From positions 1,637,141-1,701,140 of the forward strand of contig NZ_CP076718.1 of NCBI RefSeq assembly GCF_011682235.2: 64,000 nucleotides of DNA, read 5' to 3'. This document shows, one piece after another, positions 1-9,509 of the stretch. The position numbers were made by a program, and so were the translations under genes. Source of the DNA: Rhodocaloribacter litoris. Lineage in GTDB: Bacteria; Bacteroidota; Rhodothermia; Rhodothermales; ISCAR-4553. Below the pieces are notes generated by a model. The model was not told the DNA's origin. It ran no database searches and saw nothing but the letters and a program-made list of their open reading frames with translations. How positions within the stretch are numbered: the stretch's first letter is position 1; each line of letters opens with the position of its first letter.

Positions 1-223
1 TGGCACCGCCCACATAGAGTTCGAAGCCGGGCAGGCAGAAGGTGTTCTGCACGTCGATCAGGACCAGCCCCAGGCGGAAGGCGTCCTCACGGGCCGGACG
101 GATGCCGTGCTCCACGGCCCAGGCCCGTGCCTCGCCGGCCCGCTGCTGGTACGGCACCCGGTAGACCGTCCCGACGGCCTCCGGGTCGTAAAACGGCGGT
201 AGGGGCAGGGATTCGATAGCCAT
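1..223 (-). CDS. Isochorismatase-like cysteine hydrolase, 3'-truncated by window edge
   Basis: The gene runs off the left edge; about 74 N-terminal codons are visible from an ATG at 223. The stretch [20 protein letters not shown] matches the first core strand of the isochorismatase/nicotinamidase fold, where the Asp of IDVQN is the first catalytic residue. The catalytic Lys and Cys lie outside the window. About 55 residues precede this strand, longer than in minimal nicotinamidases, so it is probably a family member of unknown substrate. The family is inferred from one motif only; the substrate cannot be told. Confidence 0.7.
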   Translation of the reverse strand, partial: MAIESLPLPPFYDPEAVGTVYRVPYQQRAGEARAWAVEHGIRPAREDAFRLGLVLIDVQNTFCLPGFELYVGGA

Positions 224-372
224 GGCACGAAGGACGTTTTGTTGAGAGTCCAGGGCGCAAGGGGGGAGAAAAGCCTCCCGTTGTGCACAATGCACTACGC
301 ACGACGCCGCCCGGACGATCCGCCCCGGCCGTGATGCGCCCAACGCCGGTCGGCTTGCCGGAGACCAACGCC

Positions 373-936
373 TCAGTTCAGGCGCGGGTCGTCCGGGAAG
401 TTGGCCAGGATCGCATACTCGCCTCCCTTGCGGCGCAACACGGCGCGCCACAACCGTTCGGGAACCTCCGCGAAGACGACGTCGCCGGAGGCCGGGCTCA
501 GGAACCATCCGCCCTGCTCGATCTCCTCTTCGAGCTGGCCGGGGGACCACCCGGCGTAGCCGAGAAAAAAGCGCAGGGCCTCGCCCGTGACGCGTTCCCC
601 CGTCAACAGGTGTTTCAGCGCTTCGAAGTCACCGCCCCAGTAGACGTCCTCCAGGACCGGAACGGCTCCGGGAATGCGTTCGCCGAAGCGATGGAGAAAG
701 TGCAGGGTGTTCGGCTGCACCGGCCCCCCGAGGGAAAGCGGGGTATCATAGTCCAGCACGTCGTCGAGGACGTCTTGCAGGTGCAGGGTCAGGGGCCGGT
801 TCAGGATCAGCCCGAAGGAGCCTTCCTCGCCATGCTCGCACAGCAGGACCACCGTTCGCCGGAAGTTGGGATCTTCCATCAGGGGCGGCGCGATCAGGAG
901 CGTACCGGTCGTGGGCCGGCTCTCGGGCTGGGTCAT
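373..936 (-). CDS. YqgE/AlgH family protein (UPF0301)
   Basis: This 187-aa protein has the usual length of the family. The hallmarks are [19 protein letters not shown] near residue 15, the GLILNRPL motif near 41, LSLGGPV near 65 and [16 protein letters not shown] near 130. The family is widespread and cytoplasmic; AlgH affects alginate regulation in Pseudomonas, but its biochemical role is not settled. The frame stays open upstream to 1446, but the ATG at 936 gives the conserved N-terminus and overlaps the stop of the upstream gene by 4 bp, so the two are translationally coupled. Confidence 0.9.
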   Translation of the reverse strand: MTQPESRPTTGTLLIAPPLMEDPNFRRTVVLLCEHGEEGSFGLILNRPLTLHLQDVLDDVLDYDTPLSLGGPVQPNTLHFLHRFGERIPGAVPVLEDVYWGGDFEALKHLLTGERVTGEALRFFLGYAGWSPGQLEEEIEQGGWFLSPASGDVVFAEVPERLWRAVLRRKGGEYAILANFPDDPRLN

Positions 937-1364
937 TTCGTGTTCTCTGTCCGGCGGAGCAGGGCACGGTAGGCCCCGCACCACCAGTCGGCGTTGCGGG
1001 TGATGGCGGCGATGGTGATGTGCTGAAAATGCGGCACCAGGGCCAGCAGGCGTGCGGGCACCTCGTTCCACCGGTCGGCCCGTATGAGCGTTTCCAGTTC
1101 GTCGGCCGCGGTGCGGCACCAGCGCCACTTCTCCCGGAGCGCCTCGGCTTTCTTCCAGTAGTTGCGCTCGTCCCAAGCCCCGGCGCTCTCGTCGATGGTC
1201 CGGTAAATGTCCCGCAGGTTGAAAACGAGGAACGCCGTCATGTCCCGGGCCTCGTCGTCGAAACGGGCGCGCTGGGCCAGCAGGCGCAGCACCTCGGCAC
1301 ACGAGCGCATGTGCGCGTGCCGTCGGCTGGCGGGGGTCTCCCCCGTCGTGATGATGCGGCTCAT
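933..1364 (-). CDS. Conserved hypothetical protein upstream of yqgE
   Basis: This 143-aa soluble, mostly helical protein is rich in Trp and Arg (motifs [19 protein letters not shown] and [13 protein letters not shown]). It has no signal peptide or membrane segment. Its stop overlaps the ATG of the YqgE gene by 4 bp (ATGA), which supports it as a real translated gene in a two-gene operon. I do not recognise the family and assign no function. Confidence 0.65.
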   Translation of the reverse strand: MSRIITTGETPASRRHAHMRSCAEVLRLLAQRARFDDEARDMTAFLVFNLRDIYRTIDESAGAWDERNYWKKAEALREKWRWCRTAADELETLIRADRWNEVPARLLALVPHFQHITIAAITRNADWWCGAYRALLRRTENTK

Positions 1365-1466
1365 CCCGTCGCACGAAAAGGTTCGTTGCCCTGGCGGTGC
1401 CCGAGAAGTTAGGGGACGCGCCTTTTCTTTTGCAACGACCTTCCACCCGAAAACGGGCCGGCGGGG

Positions 1467-3896
1467 CTACCGGAGCAGCACCATCGTCCGGGTGAGCACC
1501 TGCGCCGGGGTTTCCAGCCGGTAGACGTAGAGCCCGCTGGCCCGCCCCGTGGCATCGAAGACCACCTCGTGCCGGCCGGCCGGCCGCAGCCCGTCGACGA
1601 GCGTGGCCACCCGGCGGCCCAGCACGTCGTAGACGGCCAGGCGCACCTCGGTCGGGCGGTCGAGCCGGTAGGCGATGGTCGTCACCGGGTTGAAGGGGTT
1701 GGGCCGGTTCGGCTCCAGCACCACCGCCGCGGGCACCTCCGCCATCTCCTCCACCGGCGTGGCCGTGTCCACCAGAAACTCGGCCCGGATCGGGATCGAC
1801 GTGTTCCGTAGGCTGGCACCGCTAGAGAGACTGAGAACCCAGAGTTCAGCCCAGTTTCCATTCGAGAGCCGTACCCAGGAGACACTCTCGGCCGGATGAC
1901 GTGACGGCACGATGACCATGTAGTTCGTATCGGTCCCTGTCTCTTTGTACCCAACCCAGATCACCTCGGGCAAATCGTTCAACTGGCTGTGATAGGCAGA
2001 GAGATCCACTTCCCAGAAGTTCGAAATGGGGCAGGGCGCCGTCGACGTTTGCAAGGTGAGGGCACAGGGCGTCTGGAAGTTGATGGGGAAATAGCTGGTG
2101 CCCAGGTTCTGGACGAGTGAGAACAGTTCGGCACCGGGACGACCGTTCGCGTCGGCCCATACGGTAACAGCCACATTCCGCGGGCCATCCGCCCCCCCGA
2201 ACTGATCCTCGAAGAACGGGGCAATGAGAACGCGATCGAGCGCGACCGTCCCCGCCGGGACCTCCATCCGGTTGGCAACGGCCCCCTGCGCCTGTGCACC
2301 GGTGGTGAAGATCCAGCCATTGCCATTGTCATCGTAGACATACAAGTTTCCGTCATCCTGGACGATGCTCGCTGTCGTCAGCCCGGCGCCGGAGGGGGTC
2401 CACGAGGCGGCGTACCGGAAATTGACCGGGCCGGCGATCGCGCTGAGCTCGACGTGGGGCACGATGAGCGTCACGGCGGCAAACGGGCCGGTGAAGGCAT
2501 GGGCTTCGGCCCGGGCGGCGATGGATTGTACCGTCACCGTCCCGTCCGTGCGCTCCAGGACGACCCGGGGCCGGAGCCACGTGCGCATCGTCTCCACGCT
2601 GAACGTCCCGTCGGAGACGGCGTCGAGGCTGAGCGTGAAGTCGCCCACGTCTTCCCATCGCAGGTAGCGCACCCCTCCCTGTCTCAGGTTGTTAAACGTA
2701 GTGGCGGGGGTTTCGAACGTCGAGCGCCCGTCCACCACGACGGCCGCCTTCGCCTTCACCCCCTGCAGCTTGTCTCGCGCATAGCCGTAGCGCGGGTCGA
2801 TCGCCGTGTTGTTCAGAAAGTTGGCCGTGTGGAAGTCGGCCAGCAGCCGGCGCATCTCCTCGGCGCCGAGGACGTTGTTGTAGCCGGTCAGCCCGACGCC
2901 CGGGTCGCGCGTGAGGGCGCCGGTCGTGAGGGCGCCCACCTGCTCGGCCAGGTAGTTGTGGAACAGGCTGCCGCGCTGCCGGTCGCGCAGGGAGGAGGCG
3001 TCTTCGTACCGGAGAAACAGGATATTGTGCTCGTTGACGTCGTTCAGGTACGTGATGAAGCGTCCCTGATAGCCGTTCAGGTACTCGGCCCACTCGGACT
3101 GGGCCTCGTTGACGAACGTCGTCTCGAGCTGGTCGTAGTTGGCGTGGATCAGGTGCTGGTATTCGTGCGCGGCGGTCAGCTGGACGAAAGTCTCGTCCCG
3201 CCCGAAGCGTCCGGGGTCGGTGATGAGCGGGTTCGTATCCAGGTAGAGCACGTCGGCCTGGTTGCCCTGGCCGGCCGGGGCTCCGGGTGTGATGTCCGTG
3301 GGCGAGAAGAAGCCGAGCACGAACAGGCCGCTCTCGGCATCCGGTCCCTCGGTGATGTCATAGAGGAGCACGTCCACAACGCCGTCGCCGTCGTAGTTGG
3401 GCGGCAGGCCGAAGACCTGTTCGTCGTTGGCGATGATGCCCTGATTCGGGTTGAAGGAGCCTTCGGGGGTCCTGGAGAGGAGCGCCTCGGCCAGGGCGTC
3501 GAGATCCTGCTGTGCAACCACGGTATCCTGGCTGTTCTCCAGCCACACGCTCGCCAGGGTGTTCGACGCCTTGCACGTGAACGTTTTGGCGACCCACCGC
3601 CGGTTCGAGGAAATCACGTTTTCGAGCACATTGAAGCTGCGGGCCTGCCCGACCGTACAGGGGGCGGCGCCGGCTTTGGGACGGGGGAGGCGGCCCGCTG
3701 CCTTCGCCTCATGAAAGGCGCGCAGGGCGGCCTGTCCCTCCGGCGAGGTCACCAGGTCATCCGTGATGTGGACGGCCTGCGCCTGCGACCCGGACGGTTG
3801 CACCCCGGCCACCGGCCTCAGCCCCTGTACGGGTGTCTGGGCCAGGGCGGACAGCGCCAGCAGGAATACCAGAAGCAACGAACCGGCGTATTTCAT
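1467..3896 (-). CDS. Secreted M30-like zinc metallopeptidase with T9SS sorting tail
   Basis: The product is 809 aa. The ATG at 3896 is preferred over an in-frame ATG at 3944 because it starts directly with a signal peptide ([20 protein letters not shown]). [15 protein letters not shown] near residue 245 is an HExxH-type zinc site, and NEAQSEWAE about 20 residues later may supply the third ligand. This arrangement resembles hyicolysin-type M30 peptidases. The C-terminal 80 residues ([15 protein letters not shown] through [13 protein letters not shown]) form a T9SS type A / FlgD-like sorting domain, so the protein is expected to cross the outer membrane. The middle is beta-rich without a recognised domain. 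Protease family is inferred from the motif; substrate unknown. Confidence 0.75.
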   Translation of the reverse strand: MKYAGSLLLVFLLALSALAQTPVQGLRPVAGVQPSGSQAQAVHITDDLVTSPEGQAALRAFHEAKAAGRLPRPKAGAAPCTVGQARSFNVLENVISSNRRWVAKTFTCKASNTLASVWLENSQDTVVAQQDLDALAEALLSRTPEGSFNPNQGIIANDEQVFGLPPNYDGDGVVDVLLYDITEGPDAESGLFVLGFFSPTDITPGAPAGQGNQADVLYLDTNPLITDPGRFGRDETFVQLTAAHEYQHLIHANYDQLETTFVNEAQSEWAEYLNGYQGRFITYLNDVNEHNILFLRYEDASSLRDRQRGSLFHNYLAEQVGALTTGALTRDPGVGLTGYNNVLGAEEMRRLLADFHTANFLNNTAIDPRYGYARDKLQGVKAKAAVVVDGRSTFETPATTFNNLRQGGVRYLRWEDVGDFTLSLDAVSDGTFSVETMRTWLRPRVVLERTDGTVTVQSIAARAEAHAFTGPFAAVTLIVPHVELSAIAGPVNFRYAASWTPSGAGLTTASIVQDDGNLYVYDDNGNGWIFTTGAQAQGAVANRMEVPAGTVALDRVLIAPFFEDQFGGADGPRNVAVTVWADANGRPGAELFSLVQNLGTSYFPINFQTPCALTLQTSTAPCPISNFWEVDLSAYHSQLNDLPEVIWVGYKETGTDTNYMVIVPSRHPAESVSWVRLSNGNWAELWVLSLSSGASLRNTSIPIRAEFLVDTATPVEEMAEVPAAVVLEPNRPNPFNPVTTIAYRLDRPTEVRLAVYDVLGRRVATLVDGLRPAGRHEVVFDATGRASGLYVYRLETPAQVLTRTMVLLR

Positions 3897-4109
3897 GATC
3901 TTCGGAAAGATGAGACTGACGACGTGCGAGACCGGTAAAAACATGATTTACGGAAAACAGGCATACCGGCTTCCCGTTCCCGCTTCGTGCGTGTTTTTCA
4001 CAATCGAACAGACCGGCCGGCGGGTACCGTGCGGTCCGGTACGGCGGTTGCCCGGAACGTTCTCCGGGACAGGCGTTCCACCCTGCAAACGCACCAACCC
4101 TCCGATGCC

Positions 4110-4412
4110 ATGCTCCGCCTCTTCGTCCTGGGGGCCCTGCTGCTGCCGGCCGGCTGCGCCACCACCGCCCCGCCTTCTCCGGACCTCATCACCGTCGAAG
4201 GCAGCGTCAGCCGGCGCGGGAACGAACCCTTCTCGGCGCTGATGCTCGAGACCGACACGCGCAACCTGTACATCCTCACCATCGAGGACGGTCCGGCGCC
4301 CTCGTTTTCCGTTTCGTATCGTTACCGGGTCACCGGTTACGTCTACCGGGACACATGGAACGGCCGGCCGTTTGCGCACCTGCGGGTCGTCGAGGTGGAG
4401 CCCCTGCGCTAG
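4110..4412 (+). CDS. Small hypothetical lipoprotein
   Basis: The gene encodes 100 aa. The ATG at 4110 is chosen because it starts a lipoprotein signal (MLRLFVLGALLLPAGC) with the lipobox Cys at residue 16; an in-frame start at 3987 would bury it. The mature part is a small beta-rich domain (LITVEGSVSRRG, LYILTI, YRYRVTGYVYRDTW) that may be an OB-like or single-sheet fold. It converges on the flippase gene, with 29 bp between the stops. Function unknown. Confidence 0.7.
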   Translation: MLRLFVLGALLLPAGCATTAPPSPDLITVEGSVSRRGNEPFSALMLETDTRNLYILTIEDGPAPSFSVSYRYRVTGYVYRDTWNGRPFAHLRVVEVEPLR

Positions 4413-4441
4413 GCTCCGGCGTGCCGCCGGTGCGGCCGGTG

Positions 4442-6004
4442 TCAGGCCCCCGCACGAAAGCCGGAGACGACCCGTTTCAAGGCGGCCGGCGAGACGATGC
4501 GCAGCCCGAGCAGCCCGAAGAGGTAGGCTCCGAGCAGCAGCCCCTCCCCCCACCACTGCTGGAGCGCCGGCACGGCGTCCCACAGGAAGAACAACGCCGC
4601 CGCCAGCCCGCCCATCCCGAGCACCGGGCGCCAGGCGTAGGGTACCGGATAGAAACGCCGCACGAGCCCGTAGAGCAGCAGCGCCATCAGGGCATAGGCG
4701 AGCGTCGTGGCCCAGGCGGCGGCAAGCATGCCGTACCGCGGCACCAGGGTCGCGTTCAGGACCAGCGCCAGCGCACTCCCGGCCAGCGTGCAATGAACGA
4801 AGTACTTCGTCTTCTTCTCGATATAGGCCCCCGCCGAAAAGTTGTAGTACCAGCCCTGGAAGAGGTAGCCGAGCAGGGCCGGCGGCACGATGAACAGGCC
4901 CATCCAGTAACGCTCGCTCACCAGGTGCCGCCCCCCCGGCAGCGGCAAGGCCACCAGCTCCTGCGCGTAGAATGAGACGGCCAGCACCACGAACAGGCCC
5001 GCCGCCGTGTAGAGGGTGAACACCCGGGCAAAGAGGGGGCGGGCGTCGGCGTCGCGGGCGTGCTGCAGAAAGAACGGCTGCCAGGCATAGCGAAACATCT
5101 GGGTGACGAGCATCATGAAGACGGCCAGCTTCAGGCAGCCGTTGAAGACCCCCACCACGTAGTCGCCGTAGGCCGAGCCGGAGGCGCCGGCGAGGGCGGC
5201 CTGCACCTCCGGCGTCATGGCCCGGCCGTAGAGCGCCAGCACCCGCTCGGGCGAGAGGCCTTCGAGAAAAAAGATATTGATCCGCTCGGTGACGGCATAC
5301 CCCAGTCCACCCGGTACGAAGGGCAGGGCAAAGTGGAGCATCTGCCGCCACAGACCACCGTCGAACGACGGCCGGAAAGAAGCCGCCAGCGTGGGCAAGA
5401 GCAGCACCAGCGCCAACGCCGAGGAGATCACGTTCGCCAGAAAGACCGCCTCGACGCCCATCTTCACGACGAACAGGAGCACCACATTCATGCCCACGTT
5501 GACCAGCGCGGCGACCAGCCGGACGGCCGCGAAACGCCCCGCCCGGTTCTGCAACCGCAGCTCCGCCAGCGGCACCACGGCCAGCGTGTCGAGCAGGAGG
5601 ATGGCCGCCGCATAGTAGAGCAGATGATGCCATGACGGCTCCAGCCCGATCACGGCCCCCACCGGCGCCCGCAACCCCACCATCAGCACCGAGAGCAACA
5701 CCGAGGTGCCCAGCAACGAAACGACCGCCGTGCTGAACGTCGCATGCCGGGCCGCGGCATCCGGGCTGTCCGCCGCGTACTTCAGATAAGCCGACTCCAT
5801 CCCGTGCTGGTACACCACGTTGAGAAAGACGAACGCCGTGTACACGATGGAAATGACGCCGTACTGGTCCGGCAGAAAGACGTGCGAGTAGATCGGGAAG
5901 AGCAGGTACCCGATCATCCGGCCCACAATGGACGCGATCCCGTAGACCGCCGTCTCCGAGGCCAGCTGTTTGATGCGGTCGAAAAAACCCGTTGCGGCCG
6001 CCAT
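4442..6004 (-). CDS. Polysaccharide/lipid flippase of the MOP superfamily (Wzx/MurJ-like)
   Basis: The protein is 520 aa with about 12-14 hydrophobic segments spread over its length. The N-terminal ETAVYGIASIVGRMIGYLLF and FLPDQYGVISIVY are typical of oligosaccharide flippases, which move lipid-linked sugar units across the inner membrane. The frame is open to 6184, but the ATG at 6004 gives the usual short cytoplasmic N-terminus and lies 2 bp after the stop of the upstream gene, implying an operon. No glycosyltransferases are adjacent, so the cargo cannot be named. Confidence 0.85.
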   Translation of the reverse strand: MAAATGFFDRIKQLASETAVYGIASIVGRMIGYLLFPIYSHVFLPDQYGVISIVYTAFVFLNVVYQHGMESAYLKYAADSPDAAARHATFSTAVVSLLGTSVLLSVLMVGLRAPVGAVIGLEPSWHHLLYYAAAILLLDTLAVVPLAELRLQNRAGRFAAVRLVAALVNVGMNVVLLFVVKMGVEAVFLANVISSALALVLLLPTLAASFRPSFDGGLWRQMLHFALPFVPGGLGYAVTERINIFFLEGLSPERVLALYGRAMTPEVQAALAGASGSAYGDYVVGVFNGCLKLAVFMMLVTQMFRYAWQPFFLQHARDADARPLFARVFTLYTAAGLFVVLAVSFYAQELVALPLPGGRHLVSERYWMGLFIVPPALLGYLFQGWYYNFSAGAYIEKKTKYFVHCTLAGSALALVLNATLVPRYGMLAAAWATTLAYALMALLLYGLVRRFYPVPYAWRPVLGMGGLAAALFFLWDAVPALQQWWGEGLLLGAYLFGLLGLRIVSPAALKRVVSGFRAGA

Positions 6005-6006
6005 GG

Positions 6007-6516
6007 CTACCGGGCCACCCGGCGGCGGCGTTTGAAGGGGATGATGAGCCCGTCCATGAACAAGTGGCTGAAGTACCCGACGACGGCCGCTCCGTAGAAG
6101 GGCAACCCCGAGAGCGGCCGCTCCGGGAAGAAGAGATAGGGCAGCAACAGGAGCGGTGACGGAATCAGCAACATAGCCCACCACGTGTGCGTCCAGCCCC
6201 GATGCTTGCCCAGCACGGGCAAAATGGCGAAGAGCCCCAGGTAGGCCGCCTCCTCAAAGTTTTTCGTGGCAATCAGCACCACGTCGGCCAGGAAGAAAAT
6301 GGTGTAGAAGAGGTTCTGCCCGACCGAGTTCGTGTCTACGTCGGGCCAGAGGCCGAACATGAGGCACAGCCCGAAGAGTGCCAGCGGGTAGGCCACCAGT
6401 TCGAGGGTGGAGAAGCGGGCATAGGCTGCATCCACCATGAAAACGAACACGAGCAGGCCCAGGTACAGCCCGTAGAAGACGGAAGCCCCGGCAATATGTC
6501 CGCGATAGGTTGCCAC
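6007..6516 (-). CDS. YdjM-like metal-dependent membrane hydrolase family protein
   Basis: This 169-aa integral membrane protein has about five hydrophobic segments. The motif GKHRGWTHTWW near residue 104 and the later SHLFMDGLIIPFKRRR match the HRG.TH and DxxT-type motifs of the YdjM / LexA-binding inner-membrane family (putative metal-dependent hydrolases). The C-terminus is basic and cytoplasmic. It ends 2 bp before the flippase start, so the two are co-transcribed. Substrate unknown. Confidence 0.75.
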   Translation of the reverse strand: MATYRGHIAGASVFYGLYLGLLVFVFMVDAAYARFSTLELVAYPLALFGLCLMFGLWPDVDTNSVGQNLFYTIFFLADVVLIATKNFEEAAYLGLFAILPVLGKHRGWTHTWWAMLLIPSPLLLLPYLFFPERPLSGLPFYGAAVVGYFSHLFMDGLIIPFKRRRRVAR

Positions 6517-6557
6517 GCGTTGTCCCGTTTATTCCCCCACCGTTTCGTCACCCCCGG

Positions 6558-7397
6558 CTACAACCGAATCTCCACCGGGGTTTCCCCTTCGGGTGGTTCC
6601 CCGCTCGAAATGTAGTATTCGACATTCAGATTACGGATGTGGTGGAAAGGAAGCACAAAATAATGACCGTGAATCGGATAATAGGCTTCAGATTCCGAAG
6701 GCAACGTGCTTTCCTCTGCTCGATCCTGTGCGAGGGAACGCCGATGGGCCGATTGCAAGACGATTCGGTCCAGTTTTCCCGTCACGTCGAAGAAAAAATC
6801 AGACAGGATGCCCCAGTACAAAAACGCAGAACCGCCCTGTTCGACCACGGCCGCGATGAAAACACAGACCACCCGTTCCTTTTCCAGCAAGGCATGGAGA
6901 CGCTCGGGGGTTCTGTCTTGTTGGACTAGATCAAAAACCCGTACCTCCCCGGTAAAGAGGTAATACCAGTCGTTATCAAAGCGCAAAGCATCCCATCGCA
7001 GATCCAGTCGAAGCCTTCGTACAAGCCAGTGTACCCCATACCCCAGCCCGAAACCTCCTATCAAGGATAGGGAAAGGAAATACAGAAGAATCGAATGAGC
7101 GTGCTCGGAAACGGCCCTCAACGCGTGCGCGCCCTCCCTGCTCTCGGGATTTGCCTGTCCGAGCAACAAGACCAGGATGGCGCTGTAGTCGATCGTCTTG
7201 CCGAAACACTTCTGGACGATCAAGATGCCGAACAGGTGCAAGAGGATGGCCAGCAATACTCCCCGAGCAATTTCACCGGGCAACGAGGAAAAGGAGACAG
7301 GACTTCTCCATGAAAACCCCTTGCGATAGGCATAGCTCAGCAATAACCCCGGCAAAATCAGCAAAAAGACCAGTAAAGCCGGAAAAGCAAGGTTCAT
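6558..7397 (-). CDS. Low-GC membrane protein of unknown function (DUF6338-like layout)
   Basis: The product is 279 aa. Three to four N-terminal membrane segments (FPALLVFLLILPGLLLSYAY, GVLLAILLHLFGILIV, SILLYFLSLSLIGGFGLGYG) are followed by a cytosolic C-terminal half ending in HIRNLNVEYYISSGEPPEGE. The layout recalls DUF6338 proteins, but I cannot confirm membership. GC content is visibly lower than in flanking genes, suggesting transfer. The ATG at 7397 is chosen because it begins the first membrane helix and lies 1 bp after the stop of the small upstream gene. Confidence 0.6.
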   Translation of the reverse strand: MNLAFPALLVFLLILPGLLLSYAYRKGFSWRSPVSFSSLPGEIARGVLLAILLHLFGILIVQKCFGKTIDYSAILVLLLGQANPESREGAHALRAVSEHAHSILLYFLSLSLIGGFGLGYGVHWLVRRLRLDLRWDALRFDNDWYYLFTGEVRVFDLVQQDRTPERLHALLEKERVVCVFIAAVVEQGGSAFLYWGILSDFFFDVTGKLDRIVLQSAHRRSLAQDRAEESTLPSESEAYYPIHGHYFVLPFHHIRNLNVEYYISSGEPPEGETPVEIRL

Positions 7398-7398
7398 T

Positions 7399-7584
7399 TC
7401 ACCTTTCTTCTTCCCCAGCAGAACGCACGTTGGCCCATGTCCCCCTCGCACGTCTCAGATAAACCGTCTCCCCGTTAACCTTCAGGGTCACAGGCTTTCC
7501 CCTGCGGGCTGCCTCAACGAGTTGTCTGGCCTTGTCGACATCCGCCAGAATCCGGCGGACCTCATCGGACAAAGGTGCTTTCAT
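7399..7584 (-). CDS. 61-aa hypothetical protein paired with the membrane protein
   Basis: The ATG at 7584 opens a 61-residue soluble protein: a helical first half (SDEVRRILADVDKARQLVEA) and a short beta-like stretch (GKPVTLKVNGETVYLRR). Its stop is 1 bp from the start of the membrane-protein gene. A longer frame to 7719 is less likely because the extension crosses the AT-rich upstream region. The size and pairing recall antitoxin or immunity partners, but no such motif is identifiable. Confidence 0.5.
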   Translation of the reverse strand: MKAPLSDEVRRILADVDKARQLVEAARRGKPVTLKVNGETVYLRRARGTWANVRSAGEEER

Positions 7585-7751
7585 GAGCTTTCTCACTCTG
7601 TTTAGCCGTGCCTGGCCGCATAACGCATCGGAGTCGCCAATAATACAAAACAGTTTTTGCAAAGATGCAACCCTGCGTGATTTTGCCAGCTCCCGGAACA
7701 CCCGGTGCGTACGCACCAACCTGACCGGTTTCTGCCCTTTGAGTCCACCGC

Positions 7752-8201
7752 TTACAGCGCTTCATCGCCAGACAGGCGGGAGTGTGCCACGAAATACTGC
7801 ACGGCCAGGTGGTAGCCCGCGGGGCCAAGGCCGCTGATCTGCCCGGCACACACCGGCGCCAGCATCGAGCGGTGACGAAAGTCCTCGCGTGCGTGGATGT
7901 TCGAAAGGTGCACTTCCAGGACCGGCACGTCGATGGCCGCCACGGCATCGCGGAGCGCGACGGACGTGTGCGTGTAGCCCCCCGGGTTGAACACGATGCC
8001 GTCGAGCCGCTCGTCCTGTGCGGCGTGGAGCCGGTCGATCAGGTCCCCCTCGTGGTTGCTTTGAAAGAACGCGAACGTCACCTCCGGGAAAGCCCGCCGG
8101 AGGCCGGCTTCCAGGTCGTCGAGCGTGGTGCGGCCGTAGGTGGCCGGCTCGCGCGTGCCCAGCAGGTTCAGGTTCGGCCCGTTGAGGATCAGGAGCTTCA
8201 T
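7752..8201 (-). CDS. aroQ: Type II 3-dehydroquinate dehydratase
   Basis: The enzyme is 149 aa, normal for the dodecameric type II enzyme, and converts 3-dehydroquinate to 3-dehydroshikimate in the shikimate pathway. The active-site motifs are intact: LNGPNLNLLGTREPATYG at the N-terminus (catalytic Arg and Tyr), FFQSNHEGDLID near residue 46, NPGGYTHTSVALRDA near 72 and EVHLSNIHAREDFRHRS near 95. It stands alone between the low-GC islet and an MBL hydrolase, with no other aro genes nearby. Confidence 0.95.
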   Translation of the reverse strand: MKLLILNGPNLNLLGTREPATYGRTTLDDLEAGLRRAFPEVTFAFFQSNHEGDLIDRLHAAQDERLDGIVFNPGGYTHTSVALRDAVAAIDVPVLEVHLSNIHAREDFRHRSMLAPVCAGQISGLGPAGYHLAVQYFVAHSRLSGDEAL

Positions 8202-8240
8202 ACGTGCAACGATACGGCGTTCGGTTGACGGCCGGGCGGC

Positions 8241-9053
8241 TCAGGACATCGGCCCGCCGGCGACGTCGAAAGATAAGCCATCGTAGCCCAGGTTGACACC
8301 TTTCGGGAGGCGGGCATCCACCTCGGCGTGCAGGATGCTGTGCGTCATGTGGATCAGGTAGGTCTGCCGGGCCCCGAGGTGCCGCGCCACGGCAACGGCC
8401 TCGTCGATGGTGAAGTGGGTCGGGTGGGGTTCGTAGCGCAGGGCGTCGAGCACCAGCACATCCAGGCCGTGCAGCCGGGCGAGGCTCTCGTCCGGGATGC
8501 GGCTGGTGTCGGTGAGGTAGGCGAAGCGGCCGATGCGGTAGCCATAGAGGGGCAACGCGCCGTGAAAGACCTCGACGGGCTCGACGTGCACCGACCTACC
8601 CGTGCCATACCGGCTTGCCACCTCGAACGGCCCTTCGACCGCTCGCAGGTGGAGCTTCGGCACACCGGGGTAGGAGCCGTCGCAGAAGATGTACCGAAAC
8701 ATGCTGCGGAGCACGTCGGCGGTGTTGGGCCGGGCAAAACAGGGGATCGGAGCCCGGTTGTCGAAAAAGAAGGGACGCAGGTCGTCCAGGCCGACGACGT
8801 GATCGAAGTGGTGGTGGGTGAAGAGGACGGCATCGACACGACGAAAGCCCTCGCGGAGGGCCTGCCGGCGGAAATCCGGCCCCGTGTCGATGACGAGGTG
8901 CAGGTCGCCGCAGGTGACCAGGCAGGCGCAGCGGGTCCGGTGGTCGCGCGGGTCGTCGGAGCGGCAGACGCGGCAGTCGCAGCCGATGACGGGCACCCCG
9001 GTGGAGGTGCCGGTTCCCAGGAGGGTCACCTTGAGCGGCGGGGCGTCAGCCAT
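8241..9053 (-). CDS. PhnP-like metallo-beta-lactamase-fold hydrolase
   Basis: The 270-aa cytoplasmic protein has LLGTGTSTGVPVIGCDCRVC at the N-terminus, with the structural Cys cluster of the PhnP/lipoyl-octanoyl branch, and the metal motif THHHFDHVVGLDDLRPF near residue 80. LTDTSRIPDE near 180 supplies the bridging Asp, and YLIHMTHSI near 233 the last His. PhnP is a cyclic phosphodiesterase, but no phosphonate genes are near and the substrate is uncertain. The start overlaps the upstream gene by 8 bp. Confidence 0.85.
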   Translation of the reverse strand: MADAPPLKVTLLGTGTSTGVPVIGCDCRVCRSDDPRDHRTRCACLVTCGDLHLVIDTGPDFRRQALREGFRRVDAVLFTHHHFDHVVGLDDLRPFFFDNRAPIPCFARPNTADVLRSMFRYIFCDGSYPGVPKLHLRAVEGPFEVASRYGTGRSVHVEPVEVFHGALPLYGYRIGRFAYLTDTSRIPDESLARLHGLDVLVLDALRYEPHPTHFTIDEAVAVARHLGARQTYLIHMTHSILHAEVDARLPKGVNLGYDGLSFDVAGGPMS

Positions 9054-9351
9054 CCTCCTCCTCCATCGCGTCCGGCACCGGTCGCGCCACGGTCTCGCGC
9101 TGCGTCCAGGCCGCTTCGAGCGCCGCCCGAACGGCGGGCTTGAGAAAGACCGTCTCGACGGGCAGCTCGCGCAGGGCGTCGGCCAGCACGGCCAGGTGTA
9201 CCTCGGGCGGGTGCCGCTTGTTGAGCACCACGACCTCCTCCTCGCCCACCTTGCAATACCCGCCCCGGAAGTGCCCCTGCTCGCAGCGCACCTGCACCCC
9301 CATCCGGCGGACGGCGTCCTCCAGCTCCCGGACGATCTGCTGCAACTTCAT
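9046..9351 (-). CDS. Hypothetical protein coupled to the MBL hydrolase
   Basis: This is a 101-aa soluble protein (MKLQQIVRELEDAVRRMGVQ). Its 3' end overlaps the start of the MBL-fold gene by 8 bp, indicating translational coupling. It contains an alpha/beta pattern with one CEQGHFRGGYCKVGEEEVVV hairpin that could bind a metal through two Cys and a His. I do not recognise the family. It may be an accessory of the hydrolase. Confidence 0.6.
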   Translation of the reverse strand: MKLQQIVRELEDAVRRMGVQVRCEQGHFRGGYCKVGEEEVVVLNKRHPPEVHLAVLADALRELPVETVFLKPAVRAALEAAWTQRETVARPVPDAMEEEDG

Positions 9352-9509
9352 GACGACCAGCCGAACCTGTGGCGTTTTACGCTATGCCGGCCTGCTCCGA
9401 CGGCCGGCACCAACCCAACCCCGGAAACGCCACCCATGTTTCAGCCCGCCTCGCCGCGGCACGGCCGGGCGACCCGGCACCGTCTCTTCGCCACGCAGCA
9501 GGTACGCGC

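Noticed and set aside
2454-3938. A 494-codon plus-strand frame opposite the metallopeptidase.
   Set aside because: It mirrors the codon bias of the minus-strand gene, which has a signal peptide, zinc motif and T9SS tail.
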